Assembly: GCA_024707305.1 (NCBI GenBank)
Contig: JANPZZ010000005.1
Location: 110,831-174,830 of the forward strand
DNA from: Chitinophagaceae bacterium
Lineage (GTDB): Bacteria > Bacteroidota > Bacteroidia > Chitinophagales > Chitinophagaceae
Length of the DNA: 64,000 nt
Reading direction: 5' to 3'
Part shown: positions 10,256 to 19,727 of the stretch, in pieces
Numbering within the stretch: the stretch's first letter is position 1
How the letters are laid out: the number at the start of each line of letters is the position of its first letter
Notes under the pieces: model-generated
What the model was told of the DNA's origin: nothing
Databases searched by the model: none
Seen by the model: only the letters and a program-made list of their open reading frames with translations
Position numbers and translations under genes: made by a program

Positions 10256-10358
10256 GGACGCGCTGCAGCGCGTCCCTACAAAGGAATATTATTTCGCGGT
10301 TTCACGTTTACCGATACGCACGCCGCATGATAGGACGCGCTGCAGCGCGTCCCTACAA
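10256..10358 (-). repeat. Two copies of a GTAG-footed 20-base palindrome
   Basis: GGACGCGCTGCAGCGCGTCC, a perfect palindrome, occurs at 10256-10275 and 10333-10352; each is followed by CTACAA. Read on the minus strand each copy is TTGTAG followed by the palindrome, which is the foot-plus-hairpin layout of REP elements served by RAYT (TnpA-REP) transposases. Further copies are at 33300 (degenerate) and 36729. The rest of this roughly 295-base gap (10178-10472) holds the terminator before it and a CCATTTCCC-type pyrimidine ladder at about 10360-10405. Confidence 0.8.
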
Positions 10359-10472
10359 AAAATTCCCCCATTTCCCATTTCCCCATTGCCACATTGCCAC
10401 ATTAATTTCTACCCTCTCCACGGTATTTCCCGCATATAGTCATTGTTGTATTTTGTCTGCAAACAGACAGGC

Positions 10473-12419
10473 ATGAAACCGACCATTCCATCTATTCTAC
10501 TTTTCGTTTTTTCGTTGATTATTTCTATTAATGCATCTGCACAGCTGATTACGGAAGCCAATCGTTGCTACTCCGACAAAAATTATGGTTGCGCTGTTCC
10601 GAAGTACATCGAAGTGTTGAAAACCAAAGTGTACCAGGAAAAGGATCTGGCTACGATCCAGTATCGCGTGGGCTATGGGTACGCAAAAATGGATATGGAT
10701 AAAGAAGCAATTCCGTATTTAAAGGCTGCTTTGAAGACAAAACCTGATTTTGGCGCAGCCACATGGGAACTGGCCTCTGCGTACTTCAATGTTGACAGCT
10801 TTTCACGTTCAGAAGAATACTATGGAAAAAGCATCCCGTTTTATAAAGATGACACTTCATCACTTAAACGCATTTATTACTGGAAAGGTTATGCTCTATA
10901 CCGCGACCGCCTTTATTCCGATGCAATAAAAGATTTTTTACAGGCTTATCAAATCGACAGCACAACAGACTATATAATCACCGCGCTGGGCGATGTATCC
11001 TACGAGCTGAAGAATTATATCGATGCCAAAAAGTATTACGCAAAATCTATTGCCAGTGCAGAGAAAGGGAAAATGAATAATGATGCACTTGGCACCCGAT
11101 ATTTTTGGTATGGCCAGGCACTTTTCAACCTGAAAGAATACACAGAATCGAAGCAGGCATTTGATAAAGCCCGTGGGTTTGGATATGAACAACGTCGTAT
11201 CGACTGGGCACTCGGTGGTTCCACCTTCAATATGAAACTGTACAGGAATCGATCGACTACTACTCAAAAGCAATCCGGGATTATGGAGGGGACTCTTCTT
11301 CATTGAAATCACTTCATTACTGGAGAGGTCGCGGTTACGAAGAACTAAAAGACTATTCTAAAGCGCAGGCAGATTATGCAACCAGTATTCGTTTTGGTCC
11401 CAACTATCAACCCCCTTATCTGAGGAATGCTGACTTACTGCGAAATTTAAAAAAATACAATGAAGCGATTGCTGCGTACGACAACACGATAAAAAAATTC
11501 TGGAGCGCCGCATATGCCGACCTGGCTAAAATGCATTACGGCCGCGGCAGGTGTTACCTCGCATTAAAAGATACGGTGCGGGCAAAATCAGATTTCCTCT
11601 TTGCAACGGAATATGAATACAGCCATACAGGCGCCAATATGGAACTCGGACGTATTGCCTATGCGAAAAAGAATTATTCAAATGCACGTATTCACTTTGC
11701 CTACCTTAATAAAACATTAGATCTGGACTCCGCAACTTATTCAGATGTTTATTTTCTGAAAGGAATGGCCAACAGGGAGGGTGGATCAACGTCGTATTAT
11801 ACCACTGCGAAAACAGCATTTCAGGAAAGCCTGAATTTTAATCCACGACATGCAGCAGCACGTCGCTACCTGGCTGATGTTTATTTTATTGAAAGCAGGT
11901 TTGATCTTGCAGAAACTGAAATCACAAAGTGCATTGATCTTTATTCAAAAAATAAAGACAGTCTGATAAACATGTATCGCTATCGAATGCAGGCACGTAA
12001 TCAGCAGAAGAAATACAAAGAAGCGCTGGAAGACTATGATGAGTTGAATAAGTTGAAACCGCTGACAGAACCAGGCGATGTAAAACATATGGGACAACTG
12101 GCATACGAGATTCAAAACTTCGAAAAAGGCGGTTGGCATTTTTACTAAACTGGCTTCGATGTATAAAGAAACGCAGAAGGACGACCTGCTTTTCGCTTAC
12201 TACGCGCGTGGATTGAGCAACTATCAATTAAAGAAAAAAGCAAATGCTGTTGCCGACCTGGAAAAAGCATTGGAATATGGTCCCAACAGCAACGATGTAA
12301 AAACCTGGCTTGAAAAAGCCAAAGCCCTTCCTGATGTAAGCTTCGCGCGAATCGGTACATTTGTAACATGCCAGCAAAGCAACCCATCGGCGTGTTTGAT
12401 TCAGGATATGGCGGATTGA
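10473..12419 (+). CDS. Exported TPR-repeat protein (two frameshifts)
   Basis: A signal peptide (ILLFVFSLIISINASAQ) follows ATG 10473. The rest is a chain of tetratricopeptide helix pairs (e.g. EAIPYLKAALKTKPDFGAAT, FLQAYQIDSTTDY, EALEDYDELNKLKP, AVADLEKALEYGPNS), so it is a periplasmic scaffold or binding protein with no enzymatic motif. The frame breaks at 11240-11243 (one base missing; joined reading KLYQESIDYYSKAIRDYGG) and at 12123-12129 (one extra base; joined reading FEKAVGIFTKLASMYKE). The rejoined protein is about 648 residues. Its end overlaps the murI start by about 50 bases, which is unusually long and leaves open a third small error near the 3' end. Confidence 0.75.
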
Positions 12420-13195
12420 CCGTGCTCCGATCAATCGTCAACAAATTGCCACAGTACGATTATCTCTACCTGGGAGATAATGCCCGTGCGCCTTATGGCA
12501 ACCGGTCTTTTGATACGGTTTACCAGTACACACTGCAATGTGTAAAGTGGTTTTTTGACCAGGGCTGCCACCTGGTGATACTTGCCTGCAATACAGCGTC
12601 GGCAAAAGCATTACGTACCATTCAACAGCAGGACCTGCCCACACTGGCGCCACACAAGCGTGTGCTGGGTGTAATCAGGCCCACCACCGAAATCATCGGC
12701 CACTACTCTGAAACGCGTAATGTGGGCGTATTGGCCACCAATGGTACTGTTGTTTCACAGTCATACCCCGTTGAGATCAGCAAATTCTTTCCCGACCTGA
12801 AAGTGTTCCAGGAAGCATGTCCCATGTGGGTACCCCTGGTTGAAAATAACGAACACGAAGGTCATGGTGCTGATTTTTTTATCAAGAAAAATTTGCATGA
12901 GTTGCTCAATAAAGGCCCTATGATTGACGTGGTGCTGCTGGCCTGCACGCACTATCCGCTTTTGTACGATAAAATCAGGGATCACCTGCCAATAGCGGTG
13001 AAATTGTTATCACAGGGCGAAATCGTGGCAACCAGCCTGGCCGATTACCTGGGTCGTCACCCGGAAATTGCAGCGCAATGCAGCGAAGGCGGTGAGCGGC
13101 AATTTTATACAACCGACTCTACCACCGAATTCGATAGCCAGGCTACCCGCTTTTTTGGGGAACCTGTGCGCTCACTATCGGTCAATTTAGGCTAA
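12368..13195 (+). CDS. murI: Glutamate racemase
   Basis: Makes D-glutamate for peptidoglycan. The N-terminal FDSGYGGLTVLRSI and GDNARAPYG match the family. The two catalytic cysteines are seen in LACNTASA and LACTHYPLL, with the usual spacing. 275 residues is normal. ATG 12368 gives MPAKQPIGVFDSGYGGLT, the expected N-terminus. Gene order bamA-ompH-ompH-murI is common in Bacteroidota; here a TPR gene is inserted. Confidence 0.95.
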   Translation: MPAKQPIGVFDSGYGGLTVLRSIVNKLPQYDYLYLGDNARAPYGNRSFDTVYQYTLQCVKWFFDQGCHLVILACNTASAKALRTIQQQDLPTLAPHKRVLGVIRPTTEIIGHYSETRNVGVLATNGTVVSQSYPVEISKFFPDLKVFQEACPMWVPLVENNEHEGHGADFFIKKNLHELLNKGPMIDVVLLACTHYPLLYDKIRDHLPIAVKLLSQGEIVATSLADYLGRHPEIAAQCSEGGERQFYTTDSTTEFDSQATRFFGEPVRSLSVNLG

Positions 13196-13276
13196 AAAAT
13201 TGGTTCAAAATCAACGTGTTAGACGACTGTCTTAAAAATACTTTTCACTTACATTCCTTTTATCCACCAGAGGCCT

Positions 13277-13284
13277 TACCTTTG
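13277..13284 (+). promoter_or_regulatory. -7 box (TACCTTTG) of rpmH
   Basis: Exact match to TAnnTTTG, 124 bases before the rpmH ATG. The long leader that follows is treated separately. Confidence 0.6.
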
Positions 13285-13408
13285 CCGTCCTTTCACAAAC
13301 TGGTGGGTGTGGTGACCTGCTGGTAAAAGAAACCAGGTCCGTTCTCCCGGATCACATTTCAATTCGTCAACAATTTGTTGACGGTAAACGTGAAAAAGTA
13401 AAAAGATT
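13285..13408 (+). promoter_or_regulatory. Structured leader of rpmH with 19-base inverted repeat
   Basis: Between the -7 box and the rpmH ATG there are two inverted repeats: GACCTG (13314-13319) with CAGGTC (13334-13339), and the nearly perfect CGTCAACAATTTGTTGACG (13365-13383, nine-base arms, one-base centre) 25 bases before the ATG. The second could be a protein operator or a translation-controlling hairpin. Autoregulation of ribosomal protein operons by leader structures is common, but no specific L34 leader motif is recognised. Confidence 0.4.
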
Positions 13409-13564
13409 ATGAAACGTACATTCCAACCGCATCGTCGTCGTCGTAAAACCGTTCACGGATTTCGCAAGCGTATGGCTACAGCTAATGGCCGTAAAGTGCT
13501 GGCAAGCCGCCGCGCTAAAGGACGTAAGAAACTCACTATTTCTGACGAGCGTAAATTAAAATAA
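13409..13564 (+). CDS. rpmH: Ribosomal protein L34
   Basis: 51 residues: [20 protein letters not shown], then [20 protein letters not shown] and [11 protein letters not shown]. This matches L34 along its whole length, including the MKRTFQP start and the [17 protein letters not shown] segment. It lies upstream of rnpA and yidD, the widespread bacterial arrangement, although dnaA is not next to it here. Confidence 0.97.
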   Translation: MKRTFQPHRRRRKTVHGFRKRMATANGRKVLASRRAKGRKKLTISDERKLK

Positions 13565-13665
13565 GACGCTGATTCGTTAACCGGCGGGTGGGATGATGAA
13601 AGATAAGCCTCGCTTATCGCATCCATACCATTCACCAGTTAAACGGATTCTATTCAATATTTTTG

Positions 13666-13697
13666 AGCTCTGGCCGAAACGCCAGAGCTTTTTTTTT
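13666..13697 (+). terminator. Strong hairpin and T run between rpmH and rnpA
   Basis: AGCTCTGGC and GCCAGAGCT form a nine-base stem with a CGAAAC loop followed by nine Ts, ending six bases before the rnpA ATG (13703). The T run occupies the space where the rnpA ribosome-binding site would be, so rnpA expression depends on read-through or on a start inside this element. A smaller hairpin GATAAGC-CTC-GCTTATC lies at about 13602-13618. Confidence 0.8.
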
Positions 13698-13702
13698 CGC
13701 AT

Positions 13703-14138
13703 ATGACTGTATATACACTTGGAAAAACGGAAAGGCTGAAAAAGTCGTAAGCAAATTCAATTGCTGTTTACGCAGGGAAAAAGCTTTTCCCTGCCGCCAT
13801 TTCGTGTCTACTATCATTTCGAGTCGGGCGACTCGAAACTGGCTGCGGTTGACAGGCTGAGTATTGACAGGAAGTTGGGGGTTGGGGTGGTTTTTGCGGT
13901 TGGCGTTTCAACGCGCAATTTCAAGCGCTCAACAGATCGTAATCGCATGAAGCGCCTCATCAGGGAAAGCTGGCGGTTACAGAAAAATGAATTGCAGGAA
14001 AAACTCAGACAGGAAGGGAAACTGTTGAGTGTGTTTTTTATTTATACAGGAAAAGAACTCGCCGATTTCGAATCCATAATAAAAGCAACAGCGGCTGTTA
14101 TTCAAAAATTGTTGCGTATGCAGGAGAAGCAATCATGA
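13703..14138 (+). CDS. rnpA: Ribonuclease P protein component (one frameshift near 13741)
   Basis: Protein subunit of RNase P, which matures tRNA 5' ends. From ATG 13703 the reading is [13 protein letters not shown], and after removing one A from the run at 13739-13743 it continues [20 protein letters not shown], the canonical RnpA start (LKSRKxI..LF..GKSF). The signature helix is [20 protein letters not shown]. Total about 144 residues. The extra A is best explained as a sequencing insertion. It overlaps yidD by four bases (ATGA). Confidence 0.93.
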
Positions 14139-14398
14139 GAATGATTCTTCGCATACTCGCGCTTCCTTTTATCTTTTTGATAAAAATTTACCAGTGGGTC
14201 ATTTCTCCGTGGATGGGTCCTAAGTGCCGTTATACACCCACCTGCTCACACTACGCCATTGAAGCATTTCAAAAGCATGGTGTATTCAAAGGTTTTTGGC
14301 TTTCATTAAAACGTATCAGCACCTGCCATCCCTGGGGAGGAAGTGGATACGATCCGGTGCCACCTGTTAAAACAAATGAGAAAAAGCACTCCCATTAA
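14135..14398 (+). CDS. yidD: Membrane protein insertion efficiency factor YidD
   Basis: 87 residues with the family core [35 protein letters not shown] and [13 protein letters not shown]. The conserved cysteines (KCRYTPTCS and STCHPWG) are present. An amphipathic membrane-associated N-terminus is expected. Translationally coupled to rnpA through the ATGA overlap, the usual arrangement. Confidence 0.95.
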   Translation: MRMILRILALPFIFLIKIYQWVISPWMGPKCRYTPTCSHYAIEAFQKHGVFKGFWLSLKRISTCHPWGGSGYDPVPPVKTNEKKHSH

Positions 14399-15315
14399 AG
14401 CGCTGGCGGATCCACTTCACGGTAGGCTTTAATCAGGCGCTCTTCGCCTTCTTTGCCTTTACCTGAAATGCCGTGCTCCATTCCCATAATACCTTTGTAT
14501 CCCTTTTGCTGAATGTGTTTGAATACATTCAGGTAATGAATTTCACCCGTAGTAGGTTCATTTCTTCCGGGATTATCACCAATCTGGAAATAAGCAATCT
14601 CCTCCCAGCATTTGTTGATGTTGTTGATGATATCACCTTCGTTGCGCTGCATGTGATAGATATCGTACAATATTTTGCAGGATGGACTATTCACGGCCTT
14701 GCAAATCATATAAGTCTGCTGCGAATGGCGAAGGAAAAGATCCGGGTTATCACTCAGCGGCTCCAGTACCATTACCAGCCCTGTTGTTTCAAGTATTGAC
14801 GAAGCACGACGCAGCGCGTTGATTACATTGGCTGTTTGCACATCGTGTGAAAGACTGCGCTCGTAGTTGCCGGGAACAACAGTGGCCCATTTGGCACCGC
14901 AACGCTTTGCTACTTCCAGTGCTTCGCGGCAATCTTTTTCCATTTTATCTATCCATTCCTGTTTGCCGGTAGTAAGCGAAGTTTTCCAGTGCCAGCTATC
15001 AGAGGTAATTACGAATACACCCATGCGCATACCCAGTTTGGCCAGCAGGTCGCCGATTTTCTTTTGCTGTTCGGGCGTGCGGCTCATCATGCCATTGTCT
15101 TCAATTGATCGAAATCCGCGATCGTATGCATAGCGTATCTGGTCGAGGAAATCATTTCCCGCAAGGTTGCGGAACATGCCATCGTGAAAGGCATAATCCA
15201 TCCTAAACGGCTGATCGGCGGCGGCAGTTGCCTGGTCACTGCAGGCCAGAGCGGGAATACTTCCAATAGCGGCACCGGCTACCAGGCCGGTACGAAGAAA
15301 TTTTCTACGGTGCAT
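14395..15315 (-). CDS. Tat-exported sugar isomerase/epimerase-like TIM barrel
   Basis: I choose ATG 15315 because it starts a Tat-type signal, [20 protein letters not shown], followed by ALACSDQ. The body is a xylose-isomerase-like TIM barrel of the hydroxypyruvate isomerase/sugar-phosphate epimerase group: [41 protein letters not shown] (metal-ligand glutamate strand), [13 protein letters not shown] and [10 protein letters not shown]. The substrate is unknown. Export in folded form suggests a metal-containing periplasmic enzyme. It is convergent with yidD (stops overlap by four bases) and adjacent to two other exported proteins. Confidence 0.8.
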   Translation of the reverse strand: MHRRKFLRTGLVAGAAIGSIPALACSDQATAAADQPFRMDYAFHDGMFRNLAGNDFLDQIRYAYDRGFRSIEDNGMMSRTPEQQKKIGDLLAKLGMRMGVFVITSDSWHWKTSLTTGKQEWIDKMEKDCREALEVAKRCGAKWATVVPGNYERSLSHDVQTANVINALRRASSILETTGLVMVLEPLSDNPDLFLRHSQQTYMICKAVNSPSCKILYDIYHMQRNEGDIINNINKCWEEIAYFQIGDNPGRNEPTTGEIHYLNVFKHIQQKGYKGIMGMEHGISGKGKEGEERLIKAYREVDPPAL

Positions 15316-15504
15316 GCAATCCTGAATTTGTTCCAAATTAGGGAATTATAAAATAACAGCGATCTTCTATTATAACCCTGTTTCCACTTCAAATTGAACT
15401 TTTGAAAGTGGAAAAACAAGTTTTCGAAAGGATATTCTATCAAATTAGGCTGTAACTTTCAACCCGCATGAGGCAATTTTTAGTAGAAAAATAAACAAGC
15501 TGCG

Positions 15505-16455
15505 TTGAATAAGTTTTTAATTCCGATCACCTTTTCATTGTCTGTCTCCGTGGCAAACGCACAGGATACAGCCACCGCTTTTGAACAGCAGATTCCCGGT
15601 TCAGATGTAAAATTTAAGATGGTGCCCATTCCCGCTGGTAGTTTTAAATGGGGCGCCCGTGCGGGCGATAATTCCGCCGAAGCGGATGAGAAACCCGCAA
15701 AAACAGTAAAGCTCGATGCTTTCTGGATGAGTGCATACGAAGTTACCTACGACGAATTCAACCTCTTTTTCGTAGACACGGAGATAAGCCAGAATATTCC
15801 TACAGATGGATTAACAAGACCAAGTTCACCTTATATCGACATGACCCTGGGCATGGGCAAAGCCGGCGGTTTTCCGGCAAACAGCATGCAGCAATACGGC
15901 GCACTCATGTATTGTCGCTGGCTTTACCAGAAAACCGGCATTTTCTATCGCCTGCCAACAGAAGCCGAATGGGAATATGCAGCACGTGCCGGAAGTGAAA
16001 CCATTTATCCATTTGGAAATGATGCAAAAAGCCTGGGCGATTATGCCTGGCATGCTGCCAATAGCGGAGATAAATACCAGAAAGTAGGACAAAAGAAACC
16101 GAATGCCTGGGGATTGTATGATATGCTCGGTAATGTGGCAGAATGGGTTTTGGATCAATACCAGGAAGACTTTCTACAGTCGATTTCTGAAAATACAGCA
16201 AACCCGATACGTCAACCCGAAACGCGGCATCCACGCACGGTAAAGGGTGGTTCATTCCGTGATCCTGCCACTGCATTGCGACCATCAGACCGGGTGAAAT
16301 CGGATTTGGTATGGAATCGCCGTGATCCACAAATCCCCAAAAGTCGCTGGTGGAATGCCGATGCGCCTTTCATTGGCTTCAGGCTGGTGCGCCCCGCGGT
16401 GCAACCGGGTGCTGATGAAATCAAATTATTCTTCGAAACCCATCTCGGATTTTAA
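15505..16455 (+). CDS. Exported SUMF1/formylglycine-generating-enzyme-like protein
   Basis: Starts with TTG at 15505 and an obvious signal peptide (NKFLIPITFSLSVSVANAQ). The SUMF1 fold is clear: FKMVPIPAGSFKWGA, FWMSAYEVTYDEF, YRLPTEAEWEYAARAG, GLYDMLGNVAEWVLDQY, TVKGGSFRD and FIGFRLVRP. The paired catalytic cysteines of true formylglycine-generating enzymes are not seen in the C-terminal part, so it is probably a binding or structural relative of the kind found in Bacteroidota gliding and surface systems. The stop is 11 bases before the next gene, indicating an operon. Confidence 0.8.
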   Translation: MNKFLIPITFSLSVSVANAQDTATAFEQQIPGSDVKFKMVPIPAGSFKWGARAGDNSAEADEKPAKTVKLDAFWMSAYEVTYDEFNLFFVDTEISQNIPTDGLTRPSSPYIDMTLGMGKAGGFPANSMQQYGALMYCRWLYQKTGIFYRLPTEAEWEYAARAGSETIYPFGNDAKSLGDYAWHAANSGDKYQKVGQKKPNAWGLYDMLGNVAEWVLDQYQEDFLQSISENTANPIRQPETRHPRTVKGGSFRDPATALRPSDRVKSDLVWNRRDPQIPKSRWWNADAPFIGFRLVRPAVQPGADEIKLFFETHLGF

Positions 16456-16466
16456 AGCCATATAAA

Positions 16467-17828
16467 ATGTCAACTCCAAACAAGCCAAACACAAACGCTG
16501 AATCGCAGTCGCAAAGCCGCCGCGATTTCGTTAAACAAAGTTCTCTACTGGCCGGCGGCCTCATGGCAGCACCATTATTCGGCGGTGCCAACTTTTTCTC
16601 CGGTTCAGCTGGTACCATTCGCGTAGCGCTCATTGGCTGCGGTGGCCGCGGTACAGGCGCCATCATGCAGGCGCTGCTCACAAAGTATGATGTGAAACTG
16701 GTAGCGATGGCGGATGCTTTTCGCGACAGGATTGATAGCTGTTATAAAACGATCACCTCAAAAGATTTGTCTGACGCTGGTGTAAGCGGCAATCTTCTTT
16801 CGAAAATTGATGTACCGGAAGAAAATAAATTCATTGGCTTCGACGGATACCAGAAAGCTATCCCGCTTGCCGATGTCGTGATTCTTACAACACCTCCCGG
16901 TTTCAGGCCCATGCATTTTGAAGAAGCAGTTCGCCAGGGCAAACATGTATTTATGGAAAAACCTGTGGCAACAGATCCTGCAGGTATTCAAAAGGTGTTG
17001 GCGGCAGCAACTATAGCACGCCAGAAGAAACTGAATGTGGTGGTAGGACTTCAACGCCACTACCAGAACTCATATCGTGAACTTTTTAAACGCAAAGACC
17101 TGATTGGTGACATCGTTTCATCGCAGGTATGGTGGAACAGCGATGGCGTGTGGGTAAACAAACGCAAATACGGACAAACCGAGATGGAATACCAGATGCG
17201 TAACTGGTATTATTTCAACTGGCTTTGTGGTGATCATATTACTGAACAACACATTCACAATATTGATGTGGTAAACTGGTTCAAAGGCGCCTATCCAGTA
17301 AAAGCACAGGGCATGGGTGGACGTGAAGTGCGCAAAGGCAAAGACCACGGTGAAATTTTTGATCATCACTATGTGGAGTTCACGTACGCTGATGGTACGG
17401 TAATGAATAGCCAGTGCCGTCATATTCCCGGTACCATGAGTCGCGTGGATGAAATGCTGGTGGGAACAAAAGGTGTGATTCGTTGTGATGCAGGTTCTAT
17501 TACCGATCACAAAGGAAAATCACTTTATCAGTTTGATCGTAAAACAGAAAATAATCCTTATCAAACGGAACACGACGAATTGTTTGAAGCGATCAGCAAA
17601 GGGAAATATGTCTTCGACGACACCGAGAATGGAGCAAAGAGTACTATGACTTCTATCCTCGGCCGTATGGCCACATATAGCGGCCAGGTAATTGAATGGG
17701 ACAAAGCACTTGCATCCAATTTCAGCCTCATGCCTGAGAAACTTGATTTCAATGCACTGCCTCCTGTTCTTCCAAACGATGATGGGTACTACCCCGTTGC
17801 AATACCCGGCAAAACCAAATTTTATTAA
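16467..17828 (+). CDS. Tat-exported Gfo/Idh/MocA-family oxidoreductase
   Basis: 453 residues. The N-terminus carries a twin-arginine signal (SRRDFVKQSSLLAGGLMAAP). A Rossmann dinucleotide site follows (IRVALIGCGGRGTGAIMQAL), then EKPVATDPAGI, the family EKP motif, and the C-terminal sheet domain (WYYFNWLCGDHITEQHIHNI). Tat export of such NAD(P)-dependent enzymes with a tightly held cofactor is frequent in Bacteroidota. Together with the SUMF1-like gene and the opposing TIM-barrel gene it suggests a small periplasmic sugar-modifying set. Confidence 0.88.
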   Translation: MSTPNKPNTNAESQSQSRRDFVKQSSLLAGGLMAAPLFGGANFFSGSAGTIRVALIGCGGRGTGAIMQALLTKYDVKLVAMADAFRDRIDSCYKTITSKDLSDAGVSGNLLSKIDVPEENKFIGFDGYQKAIPLADVVILTTPPGFRPMHFEEAVRQGKHVFMEKPVATDPAGIQKVLAAATIARQKKLNVVVGLQRHYQNSYRELFKRKDLIGDIVSSQVWWNSDGVWVNKRKYGQTEMEYQMRNWYYFNWLCGDHITEQHIHNIDVVNWFKGAYPVKAQGMGGREVRKGKDHGEIFDHHYVEFTYADGTVMNSQCRHIPGTMSRVDEMLVGTKGVIRCDAGSITDHKGKSLYQFDRKTENNPYQTEHDELFEAISKGKYVFDDTENGAKSTMTSILGRMATYSGQVIEWDKALASNFSLMPEKLDFNALPPVLPNDDGYYPVAIPGKTKFY

Positions 17829-17894
17829 AAGAAAAAATCAAAAGGCGAATGACTTTTAATATCAATAAAGTTTGCCAACAGTAAACATAAAAAA

Positions 17895-17921
17895 GAAAAG
17901 CGCTCGAAGAGCGCTTTTCTT
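17895..17921. terminator. Bidirectional terminator between oxidoreductase and sod
   Basis: GAAAAGCGCTC-GAA-GAGCGCTTTTC, an 11-base perfect stem with A and T runs on the two sides, so it can stop transcription from both convergent genes. Confidence 0.85.
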
Positions 17922-17933
17922 TTATTGAGGCTT

Positions 17934-18539
17934 TTATTTTGATGCTTTTTCAAAGTGTTCGGCAACTTTCTTCCAGTTGATCACACTCCAAATTGCTTTC
18001 AGGTAATCGGGGCGTTTGTTCTGGTATTTCAGGTAGTAAGCATGTTCCCACACATCGATACCGAGGATGGGAGTGCCTTTTACTTCTGCAACATCCATTA
18101 GCGGATTGTCCTGGTTAGCAGTAGAAGTAACTTCCAGTTTACCATCTTTCACAATCAGCCATGCCCAGCCTGAGCCGAAGCGTGTAGCGCCTGCAGCGTT
18201 TACTTTTTCTTTCAGGGCATCGAGTGAACCGAATGTGCTGTTGATTGCTTCAGCGAGTTTACCTTCTGGCTGTCCACCATTTGCAGAAAGCAGTTCCCAG
18301 AAGAAGCTATGGTTCCAGTGGCCGCCACCATTGTTGCGAACGGCAGGAGAAATTGCGCCTGCACCTGCAACGAGTTCTTCAATGGTTTTATTTTCATGCT
18401 CGGTGCCGGCAATAGCTTTATTCAGATTGTCAACATAAGCCTGGTGGTGCTTACCATGGTGTATCTGCATTGTTTCTTTGTCGATATGTGGCTCGAGCGC
18501 ATCATATGCATAAGGCAGCGCGGGTAATGAAAATGCCAT
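17934..18539 (-). CDS. Superoxide dismutase (Mn/Fe family, Mn-type features)
   Basis: 201 residues without signal peptide, so cytosolic. Metal ligands are in [24 protein letters not shown] and [12 protein letters not shown]. The [11 protein letters not shown] segment and the glutamine in STANQDNPL follow the manganese-type pattern; iron-type enzymes place the active-site Gln elsewhere. Cambialistic use of iron cannot be excluded. It has its own promoter (TAATTTTG on the minus strand, 18589-18596) and shares a terminator with the convergent oxidoreductase gene. Confidence 0.95.
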   Translation of the reverse strand: MAFSLPALPYAYDALEPHIDKETMQIHHGKHHQAYVDNLNKAIAGTEHENKTIEELVAGAGAISPAVRNNGGGHWNHSFFWELLSANGGQPEGKLAEAINSTFGSLDALKEKVNAAGATRFGSGWAWLIVKDGKLEVTSTANQDNPLMDVAEVKGTPILGIDVWEHAYYLKYQNKRPDYLKAIWSVINWKKVAEHFEKASK

Positions 18540-18588
18540 AACTATTTGGTTTTTGAAATGATGAGATCAGGTTTTGTAATTAGAACAA

Positions 18589-18596
18589 CAAAATTA
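18589..18596 (-). promoter_or_regulatory. -7 box (TAATTTTG) of sod
   Basis: On the minus strand TAATTTTG matches TAnnTTTG, about 50 bases upstream of the sod ATG. Confidence 0.55.
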
Positions 18597-18661
18597 AACC
18601 CATTCAGTTTAAAATCGGGTATTTGTTTTTGATTTTTCTCCTCATGTGAAATCGTTACGAT

Positions 18662-19083
18662 TCAGCGTTTGTTCCTGAAGAAATCTTTCATCAGTTGTGC
18701 GCATTCATCTTTTAATACACCGTGTACCAGTTCTGTTTTGGGGTGAAAGGGCCAGTTGGGTCCTGTGGTTTTTTTATAACCATTTTTTTTCGTCGCTTGC
18801 ACCAAATACGATGCGGCCGATTTTGCTCCAGTACAGTCCGCCGGCACACATGAGGCAGGGTTCAACGGTTACATACAATGTGGCTTCGGGGAGATATTTG
18901 CTACCTAACATGTTGAAAGCCGAAGTAAGGGCAATAATTTCCGCATGTGCGGTGGGGTCTTTTGAGTTTCTCCACCATATTATACCCGCGGGCAATCGTT
19001 TTTCCATCCATAACTACCACTGCACCCACGGGCACTTCGCCTTCATCAAAGGCCTTTCGCGCTTCTTTCAGCGCCATCATCAT
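18662..19083 (-). CDS. tadA: tRNA-specific adenosine deaminase (two frameshifts)
   Basis: Deaminates A34 of tRNA-Arg to inosine. After removing one extra base near 18970 and one extra A in the run near 18785, the protein reads ALKEARKAFDEGEVPVGAVV, then NMVENSKDPTAHAEI (zinc ligand HAE), TLYVTVEPCLMCAG (PCxxC zinc site) and GPNWPFHPKTELVHGVLKDE. All catalytic residues are present. The first ATG (19083) is late relative to the family: in-frame codons upstream read IVITDEYY, so a non-ATG start (ATT or GTT near 19100) or a further error is possible. Confidence 0.88.
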
Positions 19084-19286
19084 ATAGTATTCGTCGGTAA
19101 TGATAACAATTTTAAGAGATGAAATAACTGAATTGCGAAGTTACCATTTGCCGGGTTCCTTTCGGGAATTTAAAATAAGGTATTGTGGTAGATTATAAAA
19201 AACCTGTATTTGGCATTCAATATGCTATTTCCATACGGGCCCGGGCCGCAGTCCCGGCTTAAATCTTACCACTTAAAACTAAAACC

Positions 19287-19619
19287 ATGAAATCTACGCT
19301 CAAGATCCTCATGCTGTCAATGTTGCTGATGTCGGGGACGCTTTATTCCCATGCGGCATTCGATGGTAAAGGCAAAGCTGTAAAAGCGAAAGCTGCAAAC
19401 ATGACCGATGCCCAGAAACAGGCTCGATTGGAAGAAATTAAAGCGCGTGCAGAAGAAATGAGAGATATGGATAAAAGCACGCTCAGCCGCGCCGAGCGCA
19501 AAGAATTGCGCAAGGAAGCACGTGACCTGCGTCGCGAAGCACGTACCATGAGTGGTGGTGTGTACCTGTCAATCGGTGCTATCATCATCATCATTCTGCT
19601 GCTGATCCTCATTCTGTAA
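19287..19619 (+). CDS. Small exported protein with charged coiled segment and C-terminal membrane helix
   Basis: 110 residues: signal peptide (LKILMLSMLLMSGTLYSHA), a highly charged helical stretch (about 45-85; ARLEEIKARAEEMRDMDKST, SRAERKELRKEARDLRREAR) and a C-terminal transmembrane helix of isoleucine and leucine (VYLSIGAIIIIILLLILIL). This two-anchor pattern recurs in Bacteroidota as a short conserved protein without known function. An intact frame and a strong terminator 20 bases later support it as a real single gene. Confidence 0.75.
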   Translation: MKSTLKILMLSMLLMSGTLYSHAAFDGKGKAVKAKAANMTDAQKQARLEEIKARAEEMRDMDKSTLSRAERKELRKEARDLRREARTMSGGVYLSIGAIIIIILLLILIL

Positions 19620-19638
19620 TACAGGCGAAAGAGTTAAC

Positions 19639-19688
19639 AAGCCGGTTGTTGTAAGTGGGTTTAAACACTTACCACACCCGGCTTTTGC
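19639..19688 (+). terminator. Long intrinsic terminator
   Basis: AAGCCGG-TTG-TTGTAAGTG pairs with CACTTAC-CACAC-CCGGCTTTT, a long interrupted stem with T run after the small exported-protein gene. Confidence 0.8.
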
Positions 19689-19727
19689 TTGCTCTTTACT
19701 ATGCGGGGGGAAAACTTATATTCGCTT

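Noticed and set aside
15505..16455. Calling the SUMF1-like protein a sulfatase-modifying enzyme
   Set aside because: The catalytic cysteine pair is not found in the C-terminal region and no sulfatase gene is nearby.
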